A stretch of 64,000 nt of DNA from Ruminobacter sp964520475. GTDB taxonomy: Bacteria; Pseudomonadota; Gammaproteobacteria; Enterobacterales; Succinivibrionaceae. The stretch's first letter is position 1, and every line of letters begins with the position of its first letter. This document shows, piece by piece, positions 16,763 to 25,661 of this stretch. The stretch spans positions 121,888-185,887 of the forward strand of contig CAZFNS010000002.1 in the NCBI GenBank assembly GCA_964520475.1, read 5' to 3'. Position numbers and translations under genes: made by a program. Under the pieces are notes generated by a model, which saw only the letters and a program-made list of their open reading frames with translations, ran no database searches and was not told the DNA's origin.

Positions 16763-17329
16763 TCAGTACGAGATGACCGCCCGGCGGTTCTTCGACCAGG
16801 CCCCTTCCTCGTGCCCGAAGCTCTGCGGCTTCTCCTCGCCGTAGCTCACGATGGAGATCTGGTCGGGCGTGACGCCGAGGTTAAGCAGGTAGCCGGCCAC
16901 GGCGCGGGCGCGGCGCTCGCCCAGGGCGATGTTGTACTCGGGGGTGCCCCGCTCGTCGGTGTGGCCCTCGATGAGGATCTTGATCTCGGGGGCGCTCGTC
17001 AGAAACTCGGCGTGGGCCTGGAGCAGCGCCGCGTAGGTGGTCGGGATCTGCTCGCTGTCGTAGGGGAAGTAGATGGTGCTGTCCTGCTTCAGGGCCTGGA
17101 GCTTGGCTCTCTGGGCGTCCGTGAGCTTGAGGCCGTCGTTGTACGAGTCGTAGTTGTCGCCGATGATGATGGCGCCGTCCTCGAGGACGACTTCCTCTTC
17201 CTTGGCGGTTTCCTCGCCGTTCAGCGGATCCTCCACGAGCGCGCCCGCGTCCTCGTCGGTCGTCGAGCAGGCGCCGAGCAGCGCCGCCAGCAGCCCGATT
17301 GCCAAAAACTGTGCGAATTTCTTAAACAT
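16763..17329 (-). CDS. pal: Peptidoglycan-associated lipoprotein Pal
   Basis: 188 residues. Pal is an outer-membrane lipoprotein that binds peptidoglycan through its OmpA-like domain and forms the outer end of the Tol-Pal system. The lipobox LLGAC ends the signal peptide. The C-terminal OmpA motif (ILIEGHTDERGTPEYNIALGERRARAVAGYL) is complete. I chose ATG at 17329, which AAGG precedes; a GTG at 17338 in the same frame is the alternative. It lies between tolB and cpoB. Confidence 0.96.
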   Translation of the reverse strand: MFKKFAQFLAIGLLAALLGACSTTDEDAGALVEDPLNGEETAKEEEVVLEDGAIIIGDNYDSYNDGLKLTDAQRAKLQALKQDSTIYFPYDSEQIPTTYAALLQAHAEFLTSAPEIKILIEGHTDERGTPEYNIALGERRARAVAGYLLNLGVTPDQISIVSYGEEKPQSFGHEEGAWSKNRRAVISY

Positions 17330-17380
17330 AACCTTCACCTTCTGCCTTCCGTAAAATTGGAACCTTTATGTAATTGTAAA

Positions 17381-18658
17381 TTATTTCAGATACGGCGACC
17401 ACGAGGGCTGGGACATCTCCCCCCGGCCCTTGTCCATCGGCCATCTGCTCCTGCCGTCCGCCGAGATGATGACGAGGCCCTTACGCCCGCCCGTCACGGT
17501 GCTGTAGGCGATCATCGTGCCGTTGGGGGCGACGCTCGGCGATTCGTCGAGCTTGGTGGAGCTGAGGGCGTAGAACGAGCCGCCCGCGTCCTGCCGCGAC
17601 ACCGTGAAGCCGTCCGACTGGTTGACCGTGATGAGGCCCGAGCCGTCGGGCAGCGCCGCCGGGGACAGATTCTTGACCGGGCGGTCGGTGACCTTGCGCA
17701 CGGACCCGTCGGCGAGGGAATACAGGTAAACCTGGGCGTTCCCCCCGCGCTCGGACACGAAGTACAGGGCGTCGCCGGCCGGGTTCCACTCCGGCTCGGT
17801 GTCGATGGCGCCGTTGTCGGTCACGCGCGACATTTTTTTGGCCGCGACGTCGATGATGTAGATCTCGGGGTTGCCGTCCCGGGACAGCACGGCCGCGAGG
17901 CGCTTCCCGTCCGGGGCCCACTTGGGATTGCCGTTCAGGCCGGTGAAGGAGGCGATCTTGGAGCGCGCCTTGGTGGCGACGTCGATGACGTAGATCTCGG
18001 CCTTGCGGTTCTCGAAGGAGACGTAGGCGAGTTTCTTGCCGTCCGGCGACCAGTCGGGGCTCATGAGCGGCTGCGAGGACACCAGCAGGCGGGTCTCGTT
18101 GGCGCCGTCGTAGTCCGCGACGCAGAGCTCGTAGGGGTGCTTGGTTCCGAACAGGGTCCTGACGTAGGCGATCCTGGTCGAGAAGGCCCCCTTGATCTCG
18201 GTGAGCCGCTCGAAGACGGTGTCGCTGATGCGGTGCGCGTAGGCGCGGATCTTGGACGCGGGAACCGTCGCCTTGAAGCCGAACAGGGGCTTGACGGAGG
18301 TGCCGTTAAGGGCGGCCACGGTGTAGTTCACGTTGAAGGAGCTCCCGCTCCCGGCGATCTCCCCCACCACCACCGCCTCGGTGCCCGGCTCGAAATCGGC
18401 CGTTTTGATGTCGGCGGCGCGGTGCGGGTTGGCCCTTAAGCCGGTGCTCGGGGTCGGCGCGAAGACCCCGGTCCGGGCCAGGTCGTCGCTCACGACCCTG
18501 GCGACGTCGGTGCTTACCGCCTGCTGGCCGCCGAACGGGACGACCGCGATCTTCCGGCCGGAGTCGATGCCGCCGACCAGCTCGAGGTTCAGCTCCGCGT
18601 CCGCGGCCGCGCAGGCGAGGCCGAAAACGGCGCCGAGCAGTATTTTGCAGAAATTCAT
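17381..18658 (-). CDS. tolB: Tol-Pal system protein TolB
   Basis: 425 residues, periplasmic. TolB interacts with Pal and with TolA. A signal peptide (ILLGAVFGLACAAADA) is followed by the N-terminal domain and then beta-propeller blades marked by SPDWSPDGKKLAYVSFENRKAEIYVID, PKWAPDGKRLAAVLSRDGNPEIYIID and EPEWNPAGDALYFVSERGGNAQVY. It lies about 210 bases from tolA; the space holds an AT-rich promoter-like element. Confidence 0.96.
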   Translation of the reverse strand: MNFCKILLGAVFGLACAAADAELNLELVGGIDSGRKIAVVPFGGQQAVSTDVARVVSDDLARTGVFAPTPSTGLRANPHRAADIKTADFEPGTEAVVVGEIAGSGSSFNVNYTVAALNGTSVKPLFGFKATVPASKIRAYAHRISDTVFERLTEIKGAFSTRIAYVRTLFGTKHPYELCVADYDGANETRLLVSSQPLMSPDWSPDGKKLAYVSFENRKAEIYVIDVATKARSKIASFTGLNGNPKWAPDGKRLAAVLSRDGNPEIYIIDVAAKKMSRVTDNGAIDTEPEWNPAGDALYFVSERGGNAQVYLYSLADGSVRKVTDRPVKNLSPAALPDGSGLITVNQSDGFTVSRQDAGGSFYALSSTKLDESPSVAPNGTMIAYSTVTGGRKGLVIISADGRSRWPMDKGRGEMSQPSWSPYLK

Positions 18659-18869
18659 GTCGAGTCCTTCGCCGCGTCCGCGCCGGGTCTTCCGGCGGCC
18701 GCGCGGCTCGTTGTCACGGGGCCGTTTCCCGGGCGCGGATCCCCCGCCGCGGGCCGCCCGGCCGGAGCCGGCCGGAAATTCCCCGATACTACAGTCAAGA
18801 TACCATTTTTATAAAAATTAGCAAAATATTTCGGCGTTCCGCGGGAAAATACCGGCCCGGCGCCCGGGG
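18659..18869 (-). promoter_or_regulatory. tolA-tolB intergenic region with possible internal promoter
   Basis: A GC-rich stretch plus a short AT-rich block near 18790-18830 where minus-strand TTGCTA and TATCTT hexamers with a 16-base spacer can be read. In other gammaproteobacteria a promoter ahead of tolB is known; here it is only suggested by the sequence. Confidence 0.35.
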
Positions 18870-19864
18870 CTACACCTTCGGCGTCAGTTTGACGTTGATG
18901 TCGCGGCATTCCGGGGACGGGGGCTTCGGCAGGGTCCCGATCATGGTCACGGCCCGCAGGGCCGCGCCGCACACCCGCTTGTCGCCTTGGCAGCTCTGGC
19001 TCACGATCCGGCCGGAGTCGTCGATCTTGAGGGAGAGCACGCCGGTCGCGCCGTTCATCGACTTGTCGACCTTCCAGTAGCGCTTGATCGTCTCGACGAC
19101 GCTCTGCCCGTAGAGCAGGATCTCGTCGCCGCCGCCCGGCCGGCCCGCCGACTCGTCGGCGGTGCCCTCGTCGCCGAGCTCGCCCAGAAGCTCGTCCTCG
19201 GCCCGTTCGGCCTCCCGGCGGCGCTTTTCCTCCTCGGCTTTCTTTTTGGCTTCGGCTTCCCTGCGCTTCTTCTCTTCCTCGGCCTTCTTCTTCGCCTCGG
19301 CCTCTTTGCGCTTCTTCTCTTCCTCGGCTTTCTTCTTCGCCTCGGCTTCCTTGCGCTTCTTTTCTTCCTCGGCCTTCTTCTTCGCCTCGGCCTCGGCGCG
19401 CTTCTTTTCTTCCTCGGCTTTCTTCTTCGNNNNNNNNNNNNNNNNNNNNNNNNNNNNNNNNNNNNNNNNNNNNNNNNNNNNNNNNNNNNNNNNNNNNNNN
19501 NNNNNNNNNNNNNNNNNNNNNNNNNNNNNTTGCGGGCTTCCTCCGCCTTGCGGGCCTCCTCGGCCCTGGCCGCCTCCTCCCGCTTCCTGAGCTCGAGAAC
19601 GCGTTTCTGCTCCTCGGCCCGGCGCGCCTCTTCCGCGCGCTTCTGCTCCTCCGCCCGGCGCCTGGCTTCCGCCGCGGCGGCGCGCCGGCCCCGCTTCGCC
19701 TGGGGCAGGGCGTCCTCGCTGATGACCGTGGCGTGGATGAGGTTAACGGCGGGCCGCGGGGCTTCCTCGTGGCGGAAGTGCCGGAAGCCCGCGAAGATGA
19801 CGAACAGGAGCGCGGCGTGCAGCAGCAGGGAGACGAAGACGGCCGAAGCGAAACTCGTTTTCAC
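18870..19864 (-). CDS. tolA: Tol-Pal system protein TolA (interrupted by an assembly gap)
   Basis: TolA spans the periplasm from TolQR to the Pal side. The start GTG at 19864 opens an N-terminal membrane anchor (SAVFVSLLLHAALLFVIF). A long charged helical domain follows, made of Ala/Glu/Lys/Arg repeats, including about five tandem 15-residue units of the type KKKAEEEKKRKEAEA. The C-terminal globular domain (YWKVDKSMNGATGVLSLKIDDSG to INVKLTPKV) is intact. The 100-N gap sits in the repeat domain, and its arbitrary length throws the downstream half out of frame. I join both halves as one gene; the frame break is an assembly matter. Confidence 0.92.
19205..19429 (-). repeat. 45-bp tandem repeats in tolA
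   Basis: About five tandem copies of a 45-bp unit coding for the 15-residue helix repeat of TolA. The repeat probably caused the adjoining assembly gap, so the true copy number is unknown. Confidence 0.85.
19430..19529. other. Assembly gap (100 N) inside tolA
   Basis: Exactly 100 unknown bases between two repeat-rich parts of tolA, consistent with a collapsed tandem repeat. Confidence 0.98.
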
Positions 19865-19874
19865 GGCGGCAGCC

Positions 19875-20300
19875 TCAGTCGCCGGCGGGCCGGGTGACCA
19901 GGCCGACGTTCTCGACCCCGGCCTGTTTGAGGGCGTTTAAGAGCTGGACCACGCTGTCGTAGGACGCGCGCGCGTCCCCGCGCACGACCACGGGGCTGCC
20001 GGGCCGGGTCCTCAGGTAATCGGACACCAGGTAGGTGAGCTCGCTCAGGTCCCGGACCTCGGAATGGGAGTCGCCGAGATCCACGAAGTAACGGCCGTTG
20101 CGGTCGGCCGTGCAGACCACGGGCGTCTTGAGCTCCTCGCTCATCTGCTCCGACTCGGCCTGGGGCAGATCGACGGTCACGCCCTGCATGACCACCGGCG
20201 CCGTGGCGATGAAGATGACCAGCAGCACCATCATGACGTCGATGTAGGGCACCACGTTGATTTCCGCCACCGGCCGGTTCTTGGCTCTGCCTCTTCTCAT
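19875..20300 (-). CDS. tolR: Tol-Pal system protein TolR
   Basis: 141 residues, an inner-membrane protein that forms the proton-driven motor with TolQ. The single N-terminal membrane segment carries the ion-pathway aspartate (INVVPYIDVMMVLLVIFIATAP). A periplasmic domain follows (VVVRGDARASYDSVVQLLNALKQAGVENVGLVT). It begins 21 bases after tolQ and ends 10 bases before tolA. Confidence 0.97.
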   Translation of the reverse strand: MRRGRAKNRPVAEINVVPYIDVMMVLLVIFIATAPVVMQGVTVDLPQAESEQMSEELKTPVVCTADRNGRYFVDLGDSHSEVRDLSELTYLVSDYLRTRPGSPVVVRGDARASYDSVVQLLNALKQAGVENVGLVTRPAGD

Positions 20301-20321
20301 GTCCTCGGGCTCCCTAAGCCG

Positions 20322-21042
<721 letters not shown>

Positions 21043-21059
<17 letters not shown>

Positions 21060-21456
21060 TCAAAAAAACCTCTTTAAACTCCGGCGGAATGACCGCCGGC
21101 CTCATCTCCCGGAGATCCACGCACACGATCTTCACCTCCGCGGCCACGTACAGGTTCCCGGCGGCGTCGGTTATGTCCTGCCGGAACACCACGGACGCCC
21201 CGCCCACCTTCACCGGCGCGCAGCCGACCAGCAGCTCGTCGTCGAGCCGGGCCGCTTTGCGGAAGTTCACGGTCATGGACGAAACCACGAACCCCGTGCC
21301 CCGCTCGAGCATGGCGCGCTGCTCGGCCCCGCGGGCCCGCAGCCATTCGGTGCGCGCCCGCTCGAGGAATTTCACGTAGTTGGCATTATACACCACTCCG
21401 CCCGCGTCGGTGTCCTCGTAATAAACCCTCACTTTAAAAAAGAAACCTTCACTCAT
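21043..21456 (-). CDS. ybgC: Acyl-CoA thioesterase YbgC
   Basis: 137 residues, hotdog-fold thioesterase encoded with Tol-Pal in most gammaproteobacteria. The active-site motif YYEDTDAGGVVYNANYVKFLERARTEWLR contains the catalytic Asp. I chose ATG at 21456; the upstream extension of the open frame is ruvB read in another frame. It overlaps ruvB by 8 bases and tolQ by 17, so ruvAB and the tol genes form one coupled operon. Confidence 0.95.
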
Positions 21457-22465
21457 CTTCGGGGGCCTCCAGACCGAAATAACCGTAGCTTTCCCGGGTG
21501 GCCACGCGGCCGCGCGGGGTCCTCCGGACGTACCCTTCCTGGAGCATGTACGGCTCCAGCACGTCCTCGATGGTCTCGCGGTCCTCGCCGAGGATCGCCG
21601 CGAGCGTCTCCACACCCACCGGCCCGCCGCCGAAGCGGTCGATGATGGCGCGCAGGTAGCGGCGGTCGAGATCGTCGAAGCCGCGGTCGTCGATCTTCAG
21701 CATCTCGAGCGAGAAGGCCGCCGTCTCGCGGTCGATGAGCCCGCCGTTGCGCACCTCGGCGTAGTCGCGCACGCGCCGGAGCAGGCGGTTGGCGATGCGC
21801 GGGGTGCCGCGGCTGCGCCGGGCGATCTCCCGCGCCCCCTCGTCGTCGAGGCTCAGGCCGAGCACGGACGCCGAGCGCCGCACGATCACGGTCAGCTCGG
21901 CGGCGCTGTAGTAGTGCAGGCGGTGGATGATGCCGAAGCGGTCGTGGAGGGGCGAGGTCAGCGACCCGGCCTTGGTCGTGGCGCCGACCAGGGTGAACGG
22001 GGCGATGTCGAGCTTGATCGAGGCGGCCGAGGGCCCCTCGCCGATGATGATGTCGGCCTGGTAGTCCTCCATGACCGGGTAGAGGAACTCCTCGATGACC
22101 GGGTTCAGGCGGTGGATCTCGTCTATAAAAAGGATGTCGCCTGGCTCGAGCTTGGTGAGCAGCGCGGCGATGTCCGCCTTCTTCTCGAGGACCGGCCCGG
22201 AGGTCTCGATGATCCCCGCGCCCATCTCGTTGGCGATGATCTTGGCGACGGTGGTCTTGCCGAGGCCGGGCGGCCCGAAGATCAGGATGTGGTCGAGGGG
22301 CTCGCGGCGCTTCTTCGCGGCCGCGACCGAGATCTCGAGCTGGCGGCGCATGTCGTCCTGCCCCACGTAGTCGGCGAGCCGCCGGGGCCTCAGGGCCCGG
22401 TCGGCGCCGTCCTCGGCCCGGCCGAGGGAGCCGCTGCTCAGGACTCTGTCCGGTTCTATGGCCAT
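21449..22465 (-). CDS. ruvB: Holliday junction branch migration DNA helicase RuvB
   Basis: 338 residues. RuvB is the hexameric AAA+ motor that drives branch migration. Walker A GPPGLGKTT, Walker B ILFIDEIHRL, sensor 1 LVGATTKAG, the arginine finger region DRFGIIHRL and the C-terminal winged helix (VLEPYMLQEGYVRRTPRGRVAT) are all present. It lies 75 bases after ruvA. Confidence 0.98.
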   Translation of the reverse strand: MAIEPDRVLSSGSLGRAEDGADRALRPRRLADYVGQDDMRRQLEISVAAAKKRREPLDHILIFGPPGLGKTTVAKIIANEMGAGIIETSGPVLEKKADIAALLTKLEPGDILFIDEIHRLNPVIEEFLYPVMEDYQADIIIGEGPSAASIKLDIAPFTLVGATTKAGSLTSPLHDRFGIIHRLHYYSAAELTVIVRRSASVLGLSLDDEGAREIARRSRGTPRIANRLLRRVRDYAEVRNGGLIDRETAAFSLEMLKIDDRGFDDLDRRYLRAIIDRFGGGPVGVETLAAILGEDRETIEDVLEPYMLQEGYVRRTPRGRVATRESYGYFGLEAPEDE

Positions 22466-22540
22466 GTCTTGTTCTTTCCTTTTCCTTGTGTCCTTACGCG
22501 AAAATCACACTCCCGGGCGGCGGGCGCGCCGGGAGAGGGG

Positions 22541-23164
22541 TCAGACGGATTTGAGGGCGAGCCTGATCACGTCCTGCACGCTCATGCCGTCGCGGTAGGC
22601 CCGGTGCACGGCCGAGGCCGCCTGGGCCGTCTTGTAGCCGAGGGAGACCAGGGCCTGCACGGCCTGCGTCTCGGCGTCGGTCTCGATGACGAGGCCGATC
22701 CCCTCGGGGGCGCCGGTCTCCGCGCCCGCCGCGGCGCCCTCCGGGGCCGCGCCGATCTTCCAGGTCTTGACGCGGTCGCGGATCTCGATAATCATCCGCT
22801 CGGCCGTCTTGCGGCCGATCCCGGGCACCCTCGTCAGGGCGGCGATCTTATTGTCCTGCACGGCGGCCGCGAACTCCCCGGGGGTGAACGACGACAGGAT
22901 GGCGAGGGCCGTCTTCGGGCCGATCCCGCTCACCTTGATCAGCTCGCCGAACAGGAACTTGGCCTCCCGGCCGGTGAAGCCGAAGAGGAGCTGGGCGTCC
23001 TCCCGGATCACCAGGGACGTGTACACGAAAACCTCCCGGCCGGTCTCCGGCAGGTCGTAAAAGCTGCTCATGGGCATGGACAGCTCGTAGCCGATCCCGT
23101 TTACCTCGATGAGCGCGCTGGGCGGGTTTTTCTCCAGCAGTTTCCCGCGCAATGAACCGATCAT
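22541..23164 (-). CDS. ruvA: Holliday junction branch migration protein RuvA
   Basis: 207 residues. The RuvA tetramer binds the four-way junction and loads RuvB. Seen: MIGSLRGKLLEKNPPSALIEVNGIGYELSM (OB fold), two helix-hairpin-helix motifs (LIKVSGIGPKTALAILS, LTRVPGIGRKTAERMIIEI), a linker, and the C-terminal RuvB-binding domain (QALVSLGYKTAQAASAVHRA). First gene of the ruvA-ruvB-ybgC-tol operon. Confidence 0.97.
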   Translation of the reverse strand: MIGSLRGKLLEKNPPSALIEVNGIGYELSMPMSSFYDLPETGREVFVYTSLVIREDAQLLFGFTGREAKFLFGELIKVSGIGPKTALAILSSFTPGEFAAAVQDNKIAALTRVPGIGRKTAERMIIEIRDRVKTWKIGAAPEGAAAGAETGAPEGIGLVIETDAETQAVQALVSLGYKTAQAASAVHRAYRDGMSVQDVIRLALKSV

Positions 23165-23656
23165 AGGCTGCTCTCCGCGCGTCCCGGCCCGGGGCTCCTC
23201 CCCGTCCGGGCGATCTCCTGATTGTCACTTTTTTCGCGCCCGCTGTCAAGAACCCCCGGGCCGGGGCGCGGAGCCCCGCGCGGGGGACTTCCGCCCGCGC
23301 CCGGGGCGCGGGCGGGAGCCGGCGCCCCGGGACGGGCCGGACGGGGCCGCGGACCGATTTTTGCAAAAAGTATTAGACAAAAGCCGCGGGTAGTGTTAAA
23401 TTTGCTCTGACTTTTGGTTTCAGACGATTTTTCCGCGGCGGGCGGCCAATTAAGGATTACGGCCGGCGGCCGGCTCCGGAAATCAGTGATTATCAAATGC
23501 GGCGAAAGCCGCGCCGGTTCCGTTTGTCAGTTTTTGTTTGTCAGAATGTCCCTGTCCCCCAGCGCCGTTACGAAACACATCATTGAGACGATCCCCCGCG
23601 CGGGCGCCCGCTGATTTAACCCCGAATTATCCACACGACTTACAGTTTGCACTCGT
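23165..23656. other. Divergent ruvA/rho intergenic region
   Basis: About 490 bases without a gene, separating the leftward ruvA operon from rightward rho. A long rho leader is usual, because Rho regulates its own synthesis in other bacteria. A promoter candidate is listed separately. Confidence 0.5.
23373..23401 (+). promoter_or_regulatory. Candidate rho promoter
   Basis: TTAGAC, 17-base spacer, TTAAAT, about 255 bases upstream of the rho ATG. The match is moderate. Confidence 0.35.
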
Positions 23657-24940
23657 ATGAACTTATCAGATCTCAAAAAAATTCAGACCGCTGATCTCAT
23701 CGGCATGGGCGAGGAAATGGGGCTCGAGAACCTCGGCCGCCAGTCCCGGAAGGACATCATCTACAATATTCTCCGCGCCAAGGCGAAAAGCGGCGAGGAC
23801 ATTTTCGGCGAAGGGGTCCTCCAGATCATCGACGGCGAGAAAGGCGGCTACGGCTTCCTGCGCGACGCCGACTGCTCCTACCAGCCGAGCCCGATCGACA
23901 TCTACGTCTCGCAGAGCCAGATCCGCAAATCCAACCTCCGCAACGGCGACACGGTCTTCGGCAAGATCAAGCCCCCCAAGGTCGACACCGAGAAATACTT
24001 CGCCCTGCTCCGGGCCGACACCATCAACCACGAGGACCCGGCGGTCAACAAGCACAAGATCCTCTTCGAGAACCTGACCCCGATCCACCCGAACGAAAGG
24101 CTCCGGCTCGAGCGGGGCAACGGCTCGACCGAGGACATCACCGCCCGGATCATCGACCTCATCTCCCCCGTCGGCAAGGGCCAGCGCGGCCTGATCGTGG
24201 CCCCGCCCAAAGCCGGCAAGACCATGATCCTCCAGAACATCGCCCAGAGCATCCACTCCAACAACCCCGAATGCGATCTCATCGTCCTCCTCATCGACGA
24301 GCGTCCCGAGGAAGTCACCGAGATGCAGCGGATGGTCCAGGGCGAGGTCTTCGCCTCCACCTTCGACGAGGACCCCAAGCGCCACGTCCAGGTCGCCGAG
24401 ATGGTGATCGAGAAGGCCAAGCGCCTCGTCGAGCACAAGCACGACGTGGTCATTCTCCTCGACTCCATCACCCGTCTCGCCCGCGCCTACAACATCACCA
24501 AGGAATCGTCGGGCCGCGTGCTCACCGGCGGCGTCGACGCCGGGGCGCTGCAGGGGCCGAAGGCCCTGTTCGGCGCCGCCCGCAACATCGAGGAGGGCGG
24601 CTCGCTCACCATCATCGGCACGGCCCTCATCGAGACCGGCTCGAAGATGGACGACGTGATCTACGAGGAATTCAAGGGCACCGGCAACATGGAGCTCCAC
24701 CTGGTGCGCAAGCTGGCCGAGAAGCGCATCTTCCCCGCCATCAGCATCAACCGCTCGAGCACCCGCCACGACGAGCTGCTCACCACCCAGGACGAGCTCG
24801 CCAAGATGTGGATCATCCGCAAGTTCATCAACTCGATGAACGTCTCCGACGACGACGAGTCGAAGGGCGCGGAGTTCCTGATCCAGCACCTGTCCATGAC
24901 CAAGACCAACGAAGAGTTTTTCGAGTCCATGAAGAAATAG
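23657..24940 (+). CDS. rho: Transcription termination factor Rho
   Basis: 427 residues, close to the family norm. Rho is the hexameric RNA helicase that ends transcription at Rho-dependent sites. N-terminal helix bundle, cold-shock RNA-binding domain (GYGFLRDADCSYQPSPIDIYVSQSQIRK), Walker A APPKAGKTM, Walker B VVILLDSITRLARAYN, Q-loop region GGVDAGALQGPKALFGAARN and the late LDEL-type sequence (HDELLTTQDELAKMWIIRKF) are all present. It is monocistronic, with its own terminator. Confidence 0.98.
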   Translation: MNLSDLKKIQTADLIGMGEEMGLENLGRQSRKDIIYNILRAKAKSGEDIFGEGVLQIIDGEKGGYGFLRDADCSYQPSPIDIYVSQSQIRKSNLRNGDTVFGKIKPPKVDTEKYFALLRADTINHEDPAVNKHKILFENLTPIHPNERLRLERGNGSTEDITARIIDLISPVGKGQRGLIVAPPKAGKTMILQNIAQSIHSNNPECDLIVLLIDERPEEVTEMQRMVQGEVFASTFDEDPKRHVQVAEMVIEKAKRLVEHKHDVVILLDSITRLARAYNITKESSGRVLTGGVDAGALQGPKALFGAARNIEEGGSLTIIGTALIETGSKMDDVIYEEFKGTGNMELHLVRKLAEKRIFPAISINRSSTRHDELLTTQDELAKMWIIRKFINSMNVSDDDESKGAEFLIQHLSMTKTNEEFFESMKK

Positions 24941-24963
24941 CGGAACCGGTTCCGCGCTTTGCC

Positions 24964-24997
24964 GGCCGTCCCTCCCGGGACGGCCTTTTTGTTTTTT
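24964..24997 (+). terminator. Rho-independent terminator of rho
   Basis: 9-bp stem (GGCCGTCCC with GGGACGGCC) followed by T5-G-T6. It also sits at the convergent end of the Nudix gene. Confidence 0.9.
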
Positions 24998-24999
24998 GC

Positions 25000-25446
25000 C
25001 TAGTCCGGTCCGGTTCGGGGGCGGGGCTCCCCCGGCCCCGCCGGATCCGTCCGGGCCCCGAGCCAGCTTTTCAAGGCCGGGAAGAACTTCCGGTCGCACT
25101 CGTCCCATTCCAGGCCGCACAGCTCCTCGTAAGTCCGCCAGCCCGCGTCGTCGTGCTCGCGGCTCGCGGGCTCCGCGCCGTCCGGCACGGCGCACACGAA
25201 CACGTGGAGGATCATCGTGAAATCCGGGTAGTCGTGGCGGACCCGGGCGATCTCGGCGAGGATCGCCGCGCGCACCCCGAGCTCCTCGCGGAGCTCCCGC
25301 ACCACGCACTCCGCGGGCGTCTCGCCCGCTTCGATCTTGCCCCCGGGAAACTCCCATTTCCCGGCCATCGCCATCCCCCGCTTCCTCCTGCCGCAGAAAA
25401 ATTTCCCGGCCCGGAAAATAAGCCCCGTGGTGACCCGCAGTTCCAT
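25000..25446 (-). CDS. Nudix hydrolase, MutT-like (d)NTP pyrophosphatase
   Basis: 148 residues. The Nudix box is perfect (GGKIEAGETPAECVV followed by RELREELGV), preceded by MAGKWEFPGG, the MutT/NudG-type substrate region. It probably cleaves oxidised or modified nucleoside triphosphates. I chose ATG at 25446; the open frame upstream is low-complexity GC-rich DNA. It converges on rho, with the stop codon right at the rho terminator. Confidence 0.9.
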   Translation of the reverse strand: MELRVTTGLIFRAGKFFCGRRKRGMAMAGKWEFPGGKIEAGETPAECVVRELREELGVRAAILAEIARVRHDYPDFTMILHVFVCAVPDGAEPASREHDDAGWRTYEELCGLEWDECDRKFFPALKSWLGARTDPAGPGEPRPRTGPD

Positions 25447-25661
25447 ACCCTTCTCCCCTGCGCTTTTTTCCCGGAGGGGCCCGCCCGGGCCCTCCGTCCT
25501 TCCCCGCGATTCTAGCACGCCCCGCGGGGCGCGTCCCGGATCCGCCCCGCGTTTCCGCGCGGATCCCCCGCGGGCGGGCGGTCGATCCCGCCGCGCGTTC
25601 ATGGTAAAATACGCCCGGGGCGCGGCCCTCCCCGGTTACGCGGCCGGCCCCCGGGAGAACC

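Noticed and set aside
19205..19620. Possible CRISPR-like repeat array
   Set aside because: The repeats are contiguous 45-bp coding units of tolA without spacers.
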